From positions 1 through 64,000 of the forward strand of contig CAKTGQ010000012.1 of NCBI GenBank assembly GCA_934561555.1: a stretch of 64,000 nt of DNA, given 5' to 3'. The translations under genes and the position numbers were made by a program. The stretch is from an uncultured Faecalibacterium sp. GTDB taxonomy: Bacteria > Bacillota > Clostridia > Oscillospirales > Ruminococcaceae. The notes below the pieces were generated by a model, which was not told the DNA's origin, did no database searches, and saw nothing but the letters and a program-made list of their open reading frames with translations. Numbering within the stretch: position 1 is the stretch's first letter; each line of letters opens with the position of its first letter. This document shows, piece after piece, positions 24,883 to 32,286 of the stretch.

Positions 24883-25752
24883 ATGAAAACTGGACTTGTG
24901 CTGGAAGGCGGCGCTATGCGCGGAATGTTCACCGCTGGCGTACTGGATGTGCTGATGGAGCATAACATCCAGTTGGACGGTGCCATTGGCGTGTCGGCGG
25001 GGGCAGTGTTCGGCTGCAACTACAAGTCGCACCAGATCGGGCGCACGATCCGCTACAACACGGATTACTGCAACGACAAGCGCTACGCCAGCTTTGGCAA
25101 TCTGCTGCGCACCGGCAACCTGTACAGCGAGCAGTTCTGCTACCATACCGTGCCGGAAAAGCTGGATCCCTTTGACACCGAGGCTTTCCGGGAGAACCCC
25201 ATGGACTTTTTTGTGGTGTGCACCGATGTGCGAACCGGCGAGCCTATCTACCACAAATGCCGCACCGGCGACGCCGAAGATATCCGGTGGATGCAGGCCT
25301 CGGCATCCATGCCGCTGGCGGCAAAGATCGTAAAGATCGGCCACTATCAGCTGCTGGACGGCGGTGTTGCGGATTCCATCCCTGTGCGCTTTTTCGAGTC
25401 CATCGGCTACAAGCGCAACCTGATCATCCTGACCCAGCCCAAGGGCTTTGTAAAGCAGAAAAACAAGATGCTGCCCCTTATCCGGGCAAAGTTTTTGCGC
25501 TACCCCGCCTTTGTGGAGGCTGTGGCAGACCGGCACCAGCGCTATAACGAGACGCTGTCCTATATTTCCATGTTGGAGCAGTCCGGTCGGGCGTTCGTCA
25601 TCCGCCCGCCCATCCCGCTGGAGATTCCCTCTATGGAGCGCGACCCCGCCCAGCTGCGCCGCGTATACGAGACCGGTCGTGCCGTGGCGCAGATCCAGAT
25701 TGACAAGATCGCAGCCTATGTGGAAGCTTGCAAGGCTGCACCGGAGGAATAA
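24883..25752 (+). CDS. Patatin-like phospholipase
   Basis: 289-residue serine acyl hydrolase of the patatin family, cytosolic or membrane-peripheral. The oxyanion-hole motif GGAMRG is at residues 9-14, the nucleophile elbow GVSAG (GxSxG) at about 39-43, and the catalytic aspartate in LDGGVADSIP at about 160. It resembles the bacterial YjjU/RssA-type clade. No signal peptide is visible. It is monocistronic, with a strong terminator at 25757-25793. The lipid substrate is unknown. Confidence 0.88.
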   Translation: MKTGLVLEGGAMRGMFTAGVLDVLMEHNIQLDGAIGVSAGAVFGCNYKSHQIGRTIRYNTDYCNDKRYASFGNLLRTGNLYSEQFCYHTVPEKLDPFDTEAFRENPMDFFVVCTDVRTGEPIYHKCRTGDAEDIRWMQASASMPLAAKIVKIGHYQLLDGGVADSIPVRFFESIGYKRNLIILTQPKGFVKQKNKMLPLIRAKFLRYPAFVEAVADRHQRYNETLSYISMLEQSGRAFVIRPPIPLEIPSMERDPAQLRRVYETGRAVAQIQIDKIAAYVEACKAAPEE

Positions 25753-25756
25753 TACG

Positions 25757-25793
25757 AAAGGCTGTTGCACAGGTTTGTGCGGCAGCCTTTTTT
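25757..25793 (+). terminator. Terminator of the patatin-like gene
   Basis: AAAGGCTG(T)TGCAC pairs with GTGCGGCAGCCTTT, followed by TTTT; it starts 5 bp after the stop codon. Confidence 0.8.
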
Positions 25794-25811
25794 GATAAGA
25801 GAACGATTGAG

Positions 25812-25910
25812 AATGTCCGCCGCTTGCGCTTTGGGCATCTTCAGCGGAAAAATTTTTTATAGAGCGATCCCGGAAAGTCTGCGGACTTTCCGGGATCGCT
25901 TTTTCACGGG
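25812..25910 (+). repeat. Family I structured repeat, copy 2
   Basis: Head stem ATGTCC (25813-25818)/GGGCAT (25833-25838) with a G-T pair, loop CCGCT (25820-25824) complementary to AGCGG (25843-25847), then a perfect 36-nt hairpin at 25864-25899 with loop CTGCGG, and TTTTTCACGGGAGGGG. This is the most complete copy. Confidence 0.85.
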
Positions 25911-25921
25911 AGGGGATAAGC

Positions 25922-25955
25922 AAAAAAGGCCTGCACCTTGCGGTGCAGACCTCTT
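25922..25955 (-). terminator. Terminator of rplJ-rplL
   Basis: On the minus strand GGTCTGCACC and GGTGCAGGCC arms around a GCAA-type loop are followed by TTTTTT, 35 bp after the rplL stop. Confidence 0.8.
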
Positions 25956-25991
25956 GATGTTCAAGAAAGAACGGTAAGAGAAGGAGTTAAA

Positions 25992-26366
25992 TTACTTAAC
26001 CTCAACCTTAGCGCCAGCCTCTTCCAGCTTCTTCTTGATGTCGTCAGCCTCAGCCTGGGAGACCTTCTCCTTGATAGCCTTGGGAGCGCCGTCGACGATA
26101 GCCTTAGCTTCCTTCAGGCCCAGGCCGGTGATCTCCTTAACGACCTTGATGACCTGCATCTTGGTAGCGCCAGCCTCAGCCAGGATGACGTCGAACTCGG
26201 TCTTCTCTTCCTCAGCGGCAGCAGCAGCGCCAGCAGCAGCGGGAGCAGCAGCAGCAACAGCAGAAACACCGAACTCCTCGCAGTAGGTGTCGATCAGTTC
26301 CTTCAGCTCCAGAACGGTCAGGCCCTTGACGGACTCGATGATGGCAGTAATCTTCTCAGAAGCCAT
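25992..26366 (-). CDS. rplL: Ribosomal protein bL12 (L7/L12)
   Basis: 124-residue stalk protein of the large subunit, which recruits and stimulates translation GTPases. N-terminal dimerisation helices, the Ala-rich hinge ([17 protein letters not shown], residues about 35-52) and the C-terminal domain [32 protein letters not shown] are all present. Follows rplJ by 70 bp and ends in a strong terminator; rpoB does not follow, unlike the usual bacterial order. Confidence 0.98.
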   Translation of the reverse strand: MASEKITAIIESVKGLTVLELKELIDTYCEEFGVSAVAAAAPAAAGAAAAAEEEKTEFDVILAEAGATKMQVIKVVKEITGLGLKEAKAIVDGAPKAIKEKVSQAEADDIKKKLEEAGAKVEVK

Positions 26367-26436
26367 GGTAATAACCCTCCAATATCAATGGTTTTAGTTT
26401 GTTTCAGTTTTTTGTTAAGCGGCGGTCACGCGGCCA

Positions 26437-26952
26437 TTAGGCAGCGGGCTCCTCCTGCTTGTCGGCATAAGCCTGCATTGCAACGGCCAGACCAGACAGA
26501 GTGCTGGTGAGGGCGCCTGCAAACATGGACAACATACCTTCGCGGTTGGGCAGCTTTGCGATAGCGTTGGTCTCGGCGGCGTTCATAGCCTTGCCTTCCA
26601 TGAAGCCAGCCTTCACGACGAACTTCTTGGACTTATCGCCATCCTGATACTTGCACAGGATGCGGGCAGCGGACATGGGGTCCTCCTCGTGAGCAAAAGC
26701 GATAGCGGTATCGCCCTTGAACTGCTCAGCCAGGCCCTCCAGAGAGGTACCCTTGACAGCCAGACGCAGCATGGTGTTCTTCACGACCATGTAATCAACG
26801 CCTGCCTCACGCAGCTCCTTACGGAGCTTGGTGTCGTTCTCGACGTTAATGCCGCCGTAAGCGACGACGCAGCCGGAAACCGCACTCTCAAACTTTGCCT
26901 TCAGATCAGCGACGTAAGCCTGCTTTTCAGAAAGAATCTTTGCACTGGGCAT
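26437..26952 (-). CDS. rplJ: Ribosomal protein uL10
   Basis: 171-residue protein that anchors L12 dimers to 23S rRNA. The RNA-binding N-terminal domain (MPSAKILSEKQAYVADLKAKFESA, YGGINVENDTKLRKELREAGVDYMVVKNTML) and the C-terminal helix that binds L12 are recognisable. Expression is controlled from the L10 leader just upstream. Confidence 0.98.
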   Translation of the reverse strand: MPSAKILSEKQAYVADLKAKFESAVSGCVVAYGGINVENDTKLRKELREAGVDYMVVKNTMLRLAVKGTSLEGLAEQFKGDTAIAFAHEEDPMSAARILCKYQDGDKSKKFVVKAGFMEGKAMNAAETNAIAKLPNREGMLSMFAGALTSTLSGLAVAMQAYADKQEEPAA

Positions 26953-26999
26953 TCGGTTTCACCTCGTTTCAAAAACTTGTATCGAAAGCCGGAGCAATG

Positions 27000-27119
27000 A
27001 AAAAAGCCTCTCTCCCGCGCACTGCGCCGAGAGAGAGGCATAAAGCAACTTTACGCACGTTTCTCGGCAGGCGGTCAAACTTTACACTGGACTCCAGCGC
27101 CTGCTGTCTTAAAAACAGC
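27000..27119 (-). ncRNA. Ribosomal protein L10 leader with attenuator
   Basis: The minus-strand leader of rplJL carries the L10-leader signature: AAGACAGCAGG pairing with CCGCCTGCCGAGA-type sequence around a kink-turn region. It ends in a terminator-like hairpin (27000-27041, GCCTCTCTC arms with six U). In Firmicutes this RNA binds the L10-L12 complex for autogenous repression, here probably by premature termination. Confidence 0.8.
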
Positions 27120-27125
27120 ATGATT

Positions 27126-27154
27126 ATAATACCGCAAACGTGCGGCGTTGTCAA
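27126..27154 (-). promoter_or_regulatory. Promoter of rplJ-rplL
   Basis: On the minus strand TTGACA (27149-27154) and TATTAT (27126-27131) are 17 bp apart, just upstream of the L10 leader. Confidence 0.8.
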
Positions 27155-27180
27155 GTACTTTTTTCAATTTCCGACAAAAT

Positions 27181-27210
27181 TTTTCTGCCATTCCGCAGAA
27201 CGGCAGAAAA
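27181..27210 (-). terminator. Terminator of the rpmG-secE-nusG-rplKA transcript
   Basis: TTTTTCTGCC and GGCAGAAAAA arms lie 17 bp after the rplA stop, with T residues following on the minus strand. It divides the ribosomal cluster into two transcripts. Confidence 0.65.
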
Positions 27211-27226
27211 ACATCAGAAATCTAAA

Positions 27227-27919
27227 TTAGACACCGTACTTCAGGGTGTTCAGACGGATGCCAGGGCCCATGGTGGTGGCGATGGTAGCGCTCTTGAAGT
27301 AGGTACCCTTAGCTGCAGCGGGCTTTGCCTTGGCAATAGCCTCCATCACAGTGTCCAGGTTGGTGTACAGCTTCTCTGCACCGAAAGAAGCCTTGCCCAC
27401 GGGCACATGGATGATGTTCTGCTTGTCCAGACGGTACTCGATCTTACCAGCCTTAGCCTCGCTGACAGCCTTGCCCAGATCGGGAGCCACAGTGCCGGCC
27501 TTGGGGTTGGGCATCAGGCCACGGGGACCCAGAACCTTACCCAGACGACCAACGCGGCCCATCATATCGGGGGTAGTCACGACGACGTCAAAATCCATGA
27601 AGCCGCCGGCGATCTTTGCGATCAGCTCGTCATCGCCAACGATATCAGCGCCAGCAGCCTCGGCAGCAGCAGCTGCGGGGCCCTTAGCAATGGCGCAGAC
27701 GCGGACGGTCTTGCCGGTGCCGTTGGGCAGAACGACAGCGCCGCGGACCTGCTGGTCAGCGTGACGGCCATCAACGCCCAGACGGACGTGCAGCTCGACG
27801 GTCTCGTCGAACTTGGCAGAAGCGGTCTTGCAAGCCAGCTCCAGAGCCTCGTTCACATCGTATGCCTTAGTAGAATCGACCAGCTTTGCAGCGTCGACAT
27901 AGTGCTTGCCATGTTTCAT
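27227..27919 (-). CDS. rplA: Ribosomal protein uL1
   Basis: 230-residue protein of the large-subunit L1 stalk, which helps release E-site tRNA. Typical blocks are [14 protein letters not shown] at the N-terminus, [30 protein letters not shown], and the C-terminal [20 protein letters not shown]. Follows rplK by 57 bp. Confidence 0.98.
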   Translation of the reverse strand: MKHGKHYVDAAKLVDSTKAYDVNEALELACKTASAKFDETVELHVRLGVDGRHADQQVRGAVVLPNGTGKTVRVCAIAKGPAAAAAEAAGADIVGDDELIAKIAGGFMDFDVVVTTPDMMGRVGRLGKVLGPRGLMPNPKAGTVAPDLGKAVSEAKAGKIEYRLDKQNIIHVPVGKASFGAEKLYTNLDTVMEAIAKAKPAAAKGTYFKSATIATTMGPGIRLNTLKYGV

Positions 27920-27976
27920 TGTATATCCTCCTGTGTGGTCATGCGGGCAGTGTTATGCCCTCCCACTGTTTATGTC

Positions 27977-28402
27977 TCAGCCCTCGACGGTGACGCCCAT
28001 GGAACGGCAGGTGCCGCGGACCATGCTGCATGCAGCTTCCAGAGAAGCAGCGTTCAGGTCGGGCATCTTGGTCTTGGCGATCTCCTCCACCTGAGCGGCG
28101 GTCAGAGTAGCGACCTTTTCCTTGTTGGGCTTGCCGGAAGCGGTGTTGATGCCAGCGGCCTTCTTGATCAGAACAGCTGCCGGAGGAGTCTTGGTGATGA
28201 AGCTGAAGGAGCGGTCAGCGTAAACGGTGATGACGACGGGGATGACATAACCCATCTGGTTCTTGGTACGCTCGTTGAACTCCTTGGTGAACGCCATGAT
28301 GTTGACGCCCTTCTGACCCAGAGCAGGGCCAACAGGGGGAGCCGGAGTCGCCTTGCCGGCCTCGATCTGCAGCTTAATGTAGCCAGTAACTTTCTGTGCC
28401 AT
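27977..28402 (-). CDS. rplK: Ribosomal protein uL11
   Basis: 141-residue protein of the GTPase-associated centre. The start at 28402 ([23 protein letters not shown]) is supported by a GGAGGTG site; 27 further open codons upstream are leader. Proline-rich [20 protein letters not shown] motif and C-terminal RNA-binding domain are complete. Confidence 0.98.
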   Translation of the reverse strand: MAQKVTGYIKLQIEAGKATPAPPVGPALGQKGVNIMAFTKEFNERTKNQMGYVIPVVITVYADRSFSFITKTPPAAVLIKKAAGINTASGKPNKEKVATLTAAQVEEIAKTKMPDLNAASLEAACSMVRGTCRSMGVTVEG

Positions 28403-28538
28403 GATAAATGCACCTCCAAAAATCTGTGGTGAGTTGCGGCGCAGTGTCTCTGCGCCTCCCACGAGCGCGTGCACGCTGCACACGCTCTATAAGAACCGCA
28501 CTGCGGTCTTACCTTGGTAAACGGAACTTGCCGGTTGG
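28403..28538 (-). promoter_or_regulatory. rplK leader region
   Basis: The 136-bp gap between nusG and rplK contains an ACCGCA/TGCGGT hairpin and a GTGGGAGGCGCAGAGACACT block followed by GCGCC pairing. A GTGGGAGG block upstream of rplK is usual in Firmicutes and is a possible L1-binding control site; the role here is inferred. Confidence 0.4.
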
Positions 28539-29090
28539 TTACGGCAGCTCGACCTGACCGATCTCCACCTCTGCGGGGGTCTCGCGGCCGAACATATTGA
28601 CCTTGAGCTTCACCTTGAAGTTCTCGGTATCAATGGCCTCCACAAGGCCCATAAAGCCTTCCAGAGGACCGGCGGTGATCTGCACGGTATCGCCGACAGC
28701 AAAATCGACGCTCAGCGGTGCAGCCTTCTCCACACCCATCTTCTCCACTTCCTCAGCAGTCAGCGGAACGGGCTTAGAGGCGGGGCCGACAAAGCCGGTG
28801 CAGCCGCGCGTATTGCGCACGACATACCAGGTATCGTCGTTCATCACCATTTTGACCAGAACGTAGCCGGGGAACAGCTTGTGCTCCACCATCTTCTGCT
28901 TGCCGTTCTTGTCGATCTCAGGAACCATCTCGACGGGAACCTTGATATCGCAGATCAGCTCCTGCAGGTGACGGTTCTCCACCATGGTCTGCAGGTCGTT
29001 GGCGACCTTGTTCTCGTAACCGGAATAGGTATGCACAACATACCAAAGAGCCTCAGTGGACTCATCTACCAGCTTGGTTGATTCTTCCAT
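28539..29090 (-). CDS. nusG: Transcription termination/antitermination protein NusG
   Basis: 183-residue NusG. The NGN domain (ALWYVVHTYSGYENKVANDLQTMVENR, FPGYVLVKMVMNDDTWYVVRNTRGCTGFVG) contacts RNA polymerase, and the C-terminal KOW domain (FAVGDTVQITAGPLEGFMGLVEAID) binds Rho or S10. Lies between secE and rplK in the conserved order. Confidence 0.97.
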   Translation of the reverse strand: MEESTKLVDESTEALWYVVHTYSGYENKVANDLQTMVENRHLQELICDIKVPVEMVPEIDKNGKQKMVEHKLFPGYVLVKMVMNDDTWYVVRNTRGCTGFVGPASKPVPLTAEEVEKMGVEKAAPLSVDFAVGDTVQITAGPLEGFMGLVEAIDTENFKVKLKVNMFGRETPAEVEIGQVELP

Positions 29091-29120
29091 TTTGGTTGAC
29101 CCTCCGTTTCAAGATGATTC

Positions 29121-29372
29121 TTAGGCGCCGATGATCAGGCCCAGAATACCACCGAAGATGGCATCCAGCAGGATCATCACAACCGCTGCAATAGCGACGG
29201 TCACGAGCACGACGATGGTGTTGGTCTTGACGTCCTGCTTGGACGGCCAGACCACCTTCTTCAGCTCGCTCTTGGTATCGCGGAAGAACTTTGCGACCCG
29301 TGCGCAGAAGCCCTTCACAGCGGCTTTAGCTTTGGCCACAAAGCCCGGCTTTTTCTCGGTTTTGTCTGCCAT
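29121..29372 (-). CDS. secE: Preprotein translocase subunit SecE
   Basis: 83-residue SecE, a small clamp protein of the SecYEG channel. The start at 29372 gives MADKTEKKPGFVAKAKAAVKG; an upstream extension is the shadow of rpmG. Hallmarks are the amphipathic helix with KSELKKVVWPSKQDV and a single C-terminal membrane segment. Gene order rpmG-secE-nusG is conserved. Confidence 0.95.
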   Translation of the reverse strand: MADKTEKKPGFVAKAKAAVKGFCARVAKFFRDTKSELKKVVWPSKQDVKTNTIVVLVTVAIAAVVMILLDAIFGGILGLIIGA

Positions 29373-29389
29373 TATGCTCCGCCTTTCTT

Positions 29390-29539
29390 TTACTTGGTTT
29401 CGCGATGAACGGTGTGCTTCTTGCAGAAACGGCAATACTTCTTCATCTCGAGACGATCGGGGTTGTTCTTCTTGTTCTTCGTGGTGTTGTAGTTGCGCTG
29501 CTTGCACTCGGTGCAGGCCAGAGTGATTTTAACGGTCAT
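29390..29539 (-). CDS. rpmG: Ribosomal protein bL33
   Basis: 49-residue ribosomal protein, first gene of the secE-nusG-rplKA transcript. The sequence begins [17 protein letters not shown] and keeps two CxxC pairs (CTEC near residue 9 and CRFC near 36), so it is the zinc-binding form. A GGAGGTG site precedes the start. The C-terminus ends HTVHRETK, the family ending. Confidence 0.96.
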   Translation of the reverse strand: MTVKITLACTECKQRNYNTTKNKKNNPDRLEMKKYCRFCKKHTVHRETK

Positions 29540-29642
29540 TTGTTGACACCTCCATTATAACGGTTGTTTTGAACCTCCCTCGGGTGCGGGTGGCAGCTGT
29601 AAAAACAGGCGCACTTAATAACCCCGCAAAAGAGGTGATATC

Positions 29643-29671
29643 ATTGTACCACGCGTTTTTCAATCCGTCAA
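29643..29671 (-). promoter_or_regulatory. Promoter of rpmG-secE-nusG-rplKA
   Basis: On the minus strand TTGACG (29666-29671) and TACAAT (29643-29648) are 17 bp apart, about 100 bp upstream of rpmG. Confidence 0.8.
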
Positions 29672-29748
29672 GCAGAAAAAAGCGATTTTGAGAAACTTTT
29701 TTTGCAGCCGGCGTCTTTTTGTCCCAAGGCAGCTTTTTTGCATTCTGC

Positions 29749-29777
29749 TTGCATCGCGGGCGTAGATATTGTATAAT
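29749..29777 (+). promoter_or_regulatory. Promoter of ddl-murI
   Basis: TTGCAT (29749-29754) and a perfect TATAAT (29772-29777) are 17 bp apart, about 70 bp before ddl. A small GCCCC/GGGGC hairpin lies in the leader near 29812-29831. Nothing else is seen in the 29540-29848 gap. Confidence 0.75.
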
Positions 29778-29848
29778 GAATCGAAACGGCATTTTACCGG
29801 TTTGAAGCCGCCCCTTTACCGGGGCTTTATAAATAGGAGTGAGATATC

Positions 29849-30943
29849 ATGCAGTCTGCAAATAAAATGTGTGTGGCGCTGCTGTTCGGCGGTATGTCCA
29901 GCGAACATGAGGTCAGCTGTGTCTCTGTGGGCAACTTTGTCCGCAACATCGACCGCAGCAAATACGAGGTGCTCACCGTGGGCATCACCAAGGAGGGCCG
30001 CTGGCTCTACACCGAGGCCACGGCGGAACAGATGGCCGACGGCAGCTGGGAAGAGCTGCCCGGCAATATGCCCTGCGTGATCAGCCCGGACCGCGCCGAC
30101 CACGGCATGATCCTGTTCACCCCGGACGGCCGGGTGGAAAAGATGCACCTTGACGTGGTGATCCCGGTGCTCCACGGCCTGTGGGGCGAGGACGGCACCG
30201 TGCAGGGCCTGCTGGAGCTGGCAGGCATCGCCTATGTGGGCTGCGGCGTTCTGGCAAGCTCTGTGTGCATGGACAAGGCCGTGGCCAATGCCCTGTTTGA
30301 GGCCAACGGCGTGCCCCACACCAAGTGGGTAGCCGCCAACCGCTGGGAGATCGAGAAGGATCTGGAGGGCGTTTGCGCCGGCGTAGAGCAAAAGCTGGGC
30401 TGGCCGGTATTCGTCAAGCCCGCCAACGCAGGCTCCAGCGTGGGCATCTCCAAGGTGTCCAGTCAGGAGGAGCTGAAAGCCGCCATCGCCCTTGCACTGG
30501 AAAACGACCGCAAGGTGGTATTTGAGGCCTTTGTGGACGGACAGGAAGTGGAGTGCGCCGTCATCGGCTCTGACCCCGCTGTTGCTACCCGTCCCGGTGA
30601 GATCCTTGCCGGTGCAGAGTTCTACACCTATGATGATAAGTACAAGAACGGCGTGAGCCAGACCGTCATCCCGGCACATCTGCCGGAAGCCAAGCTGGAC
30701 GAGGTAAAGACCTACGCTGCCATGGCCTACACCGCGCTGAACTGCGAGGGGCTGGCACGATGCGATTTCTTTGTGGAAAAGAACACCGGCCGGGTGCTCA
30801 TCAACGAGATCAACACCTTCCCCGGCTTTACCGCCATCAGCATGTACCCCAAGCTCATGGAGCACGAGGGCCTGCCGGTGCCGCAGCTCATCGACCGCCT
30901 GATCGCACTGGCGGTGGAAAGGACGGAAAAGCAGCATGGATAA
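29849..30943 (+). CDS. ddl: D-alanine--D-alanine ligase
   Basis: 364-residue ATP-grasp ligase making D-Ala-D-Ala for peptidoglycan. N-terminal LLFGGMSSEHEVSCVSVGNF binds the first substrate; GSSVGISKV and the terminal EINTFPGFTAISMYPKL provide the ATP/Mg site and the omega loop. The active-site tyrosine (D-Ala-D-Ala type) rather than a D-Lac-type residue is not resolved by inspection. Overlaps murI by 8 bases, joining two D-amino acid steps of wall synthesis. Confidence 0.95.
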   Translation: MQSANKMCVALLFGGMSSEHEVSCVSVGNFVRNIDRSKYEVLTVGITKEGRWLYTEATAEQMADGSWEELPGNMPCVISPDRADHGMILFTPDGRVEKMHLDVVIPVLHGLWGEDGTVQGLLELAGIAYVGCGVLASSVCMDKAVANALFEANGVPHTKWVAANRWEIEKDLEGVCAGVEQKLGWPVFVKPANAGSSVGISKVSSQEELKAAIALALENDRKVVFEAFVDGQEVECAVIGSDPAVATRPGEILAGAEFYTYDDKYKNGVSQTVIPAHLPEAKLDEVKTYAAMAYTALNCEGLARCDFFVEKNTGRVLINEINTFPGFTAISMYPKLMEHEGLPVPQLIDRLIALAVERTEKQHG

Positions 30944-31760
30944 TCGCCCCATCGGTGTGTTCGACAGCGGTCTGGGCGGTCTGACCGGCGTGCGGGAGCT
31001 GCGCAAGCGCCTGCCTCATGAGGATATCATCTACTTCGGCGATACCGGCCGGGTGCCCTACGGCAGCCGCAGCCCGGAGACCATTTTGCAGTACGCTCGG
31101 CAGGACGTGGCCTTTCTGCTTTCCAAAAACGTCAAGTGCATCATGGCCGCCTGCGGTACGGTGTCCAGCACCTACCCGGCTGCGGAGGCCGCCCAGCTGC
31201 CGGTGCCCTACCTTGGCGTAGTGGACGCTGCCGCCCGGGAAGCGGCTTTCGTCACCCGCAACCGCCGCATCGGCGTCATCGGCACAGCCGCCACTATCCG
31301 CTCCCGCAGCTACGAAAAGCTGCTGCGGCAGCTGGTGCCCGGGGTGGAGATCACCGCCCGCCCTTGCCCGCTGTTCGTACCGCTGGTGGAGGCCGGGTAT
31401 GTGGATCACAGCGAGGCCGGAAAGCAGCAGGTCACAAAGCTGGTCATCGCCCAGTACCTGACCGAGGTGCGCGAGGCCGGGGTGGATACCCTGATTCTGG
31501 GCTGCACCCACTACCCGCTGCTGAAAAGCATGATCGGGGAGTTTATGGGCCCGGGCGTCACGCTGGTGGACCCCGCCATGACCGCCGCCCATCATCTGGA
31601 ACGGATGCTCGCCGAGCGCGGACTGCGCGCCGCCCACGAGAACGGGCAGGCACACTTTTACGTCAGCGATGTGCCGGACTGCTTTGTGCAGACGGCAGAC
31701 CTGTTCCTGGGCGAGTACAAAGGCGGCCCGGTGGAGCAGATCGCCATTGATAAGTATTGA
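30936..31760 (+). CDS. murI: Glutamate racemase
   Basis: 274-residue cofactor-independent racemase supplying D-glutamate for MurD. IGVFDSGLGGLTGVRELRKRLP is the typical N-terminus. The two catalytic cysteines lie in CIMAACGTVSS (about residue 72, where the usual ACNTAS has Gly for Asn) and LGCTHYPLL (about 186). Overlaps ddl by 8 bases and is followed by a DUF1934 gene. Confidence 0.94.
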   Translation: MDNRPIGVFDSGLGGLTGVRELRKRLPHEDIIYFGDTGRVPYGSRSPETILQYARQDVAFLLSKNVKCIMAACGTVSSTYPAAEAAQLPVPYLGVVDAAAREAAFVTRNRRIGVIGTAATIRSRSYEKLLRQLVPGVEITARPCPLFVPLVEAGYVDHSEAGKQQVTKLVIAQYLTEVREAGVDTLILGCTHYPLLKSMIGEFMGPGVTLVDPAMTAAHHLERMLAERGLRAAHENGQAHFYVSDVPDCFVQTADLFLGEYKGGPVEQIAIDKY

Positions 31761-31774
31761 TAAGGAAAAACAAC

Positions 31775-32251
31775 GTGAGCAAGCCACTGAAGGAAGACTA
31801 TATCATCCGCATCAAAAGCCGCATTGAGCAGCGGCTGGACGAACCGGCTGCGGAGGAAGAAAAAGAAGAATTTGTGGAGCTGATGACCCGGGGCAGCTTT
31901 GTGCTGAAGGGCGGCAGCTACTATGTGACCTACCGCGAGACCGAGACCACCGGCTACGAGGGCTGCACCACCACCCTGAAGATCGCCGCAGACGGCAGCC
32001 GGGTGGCCATGCTGCGGTTCGGCAAGGGCGGCGGGGCAGGCACCCAGCTGCTGATCGAAAAAGGCCGCCGCAACCTGTGCCACTACGAGACTGGTTTCGG
32101 CTCCATGACCTTGGGCGTGACCGCAGACGAGATCGACTGTCAGCTGACCGAAAAGGGCGGTACCGCCCGGTTTGCCTACCTGCTGGATGCCGACAGCGCC
32201 GAGCTGGTGAGCCGCAACCGTCTGGAAGTTACCGTGACCCATGTGAATTGA
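31775..32251 (+). CDS. DUF1934 (YwiB-like) beta-barrel protein
   Basis: 158-residue protein of the DUF1934/YwiB family, predicted as a small calycin-like barrel of unknown function. The GTG start at 31775 follows an AAGGA site by 7 bp; a TTG six codons earlier overlaps the murI stop and is less likely. Strand-rich repeats such as GSYYVTYRETETTGYEG and NLCHYETGFGSMTLGVTADEI fit the family. It lies directly before argS, the same arrangement as ywiB-argS in Bacillus, which supports the assignment. Confidence 0.8.
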   Translation: MSKPLKEDYIIRIKSRIEQRLDEPAAEEEKEEFVELMTRGSFVLKGGSYYVTYRETETTGYEGCTTTLKIAADGSRVAMLRFGKGGGAGTQLLIEKGRRNLCHYETGFGSMTLGVTADEIDCQLTEKGGTARFAYLLDADSAELVSRNRLEVTVTHVN

Positions 32252-32286
32252 CAAAGTTCCCTGAGACTGTGAAAGGAATCCGACCC

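Noticed and set aside
31757..31775. TTG start for the DUF1934 gene overlapping murI
   Set aside because: A GTG at 31775 has a properly spaced AAGGA; the TTG has none.
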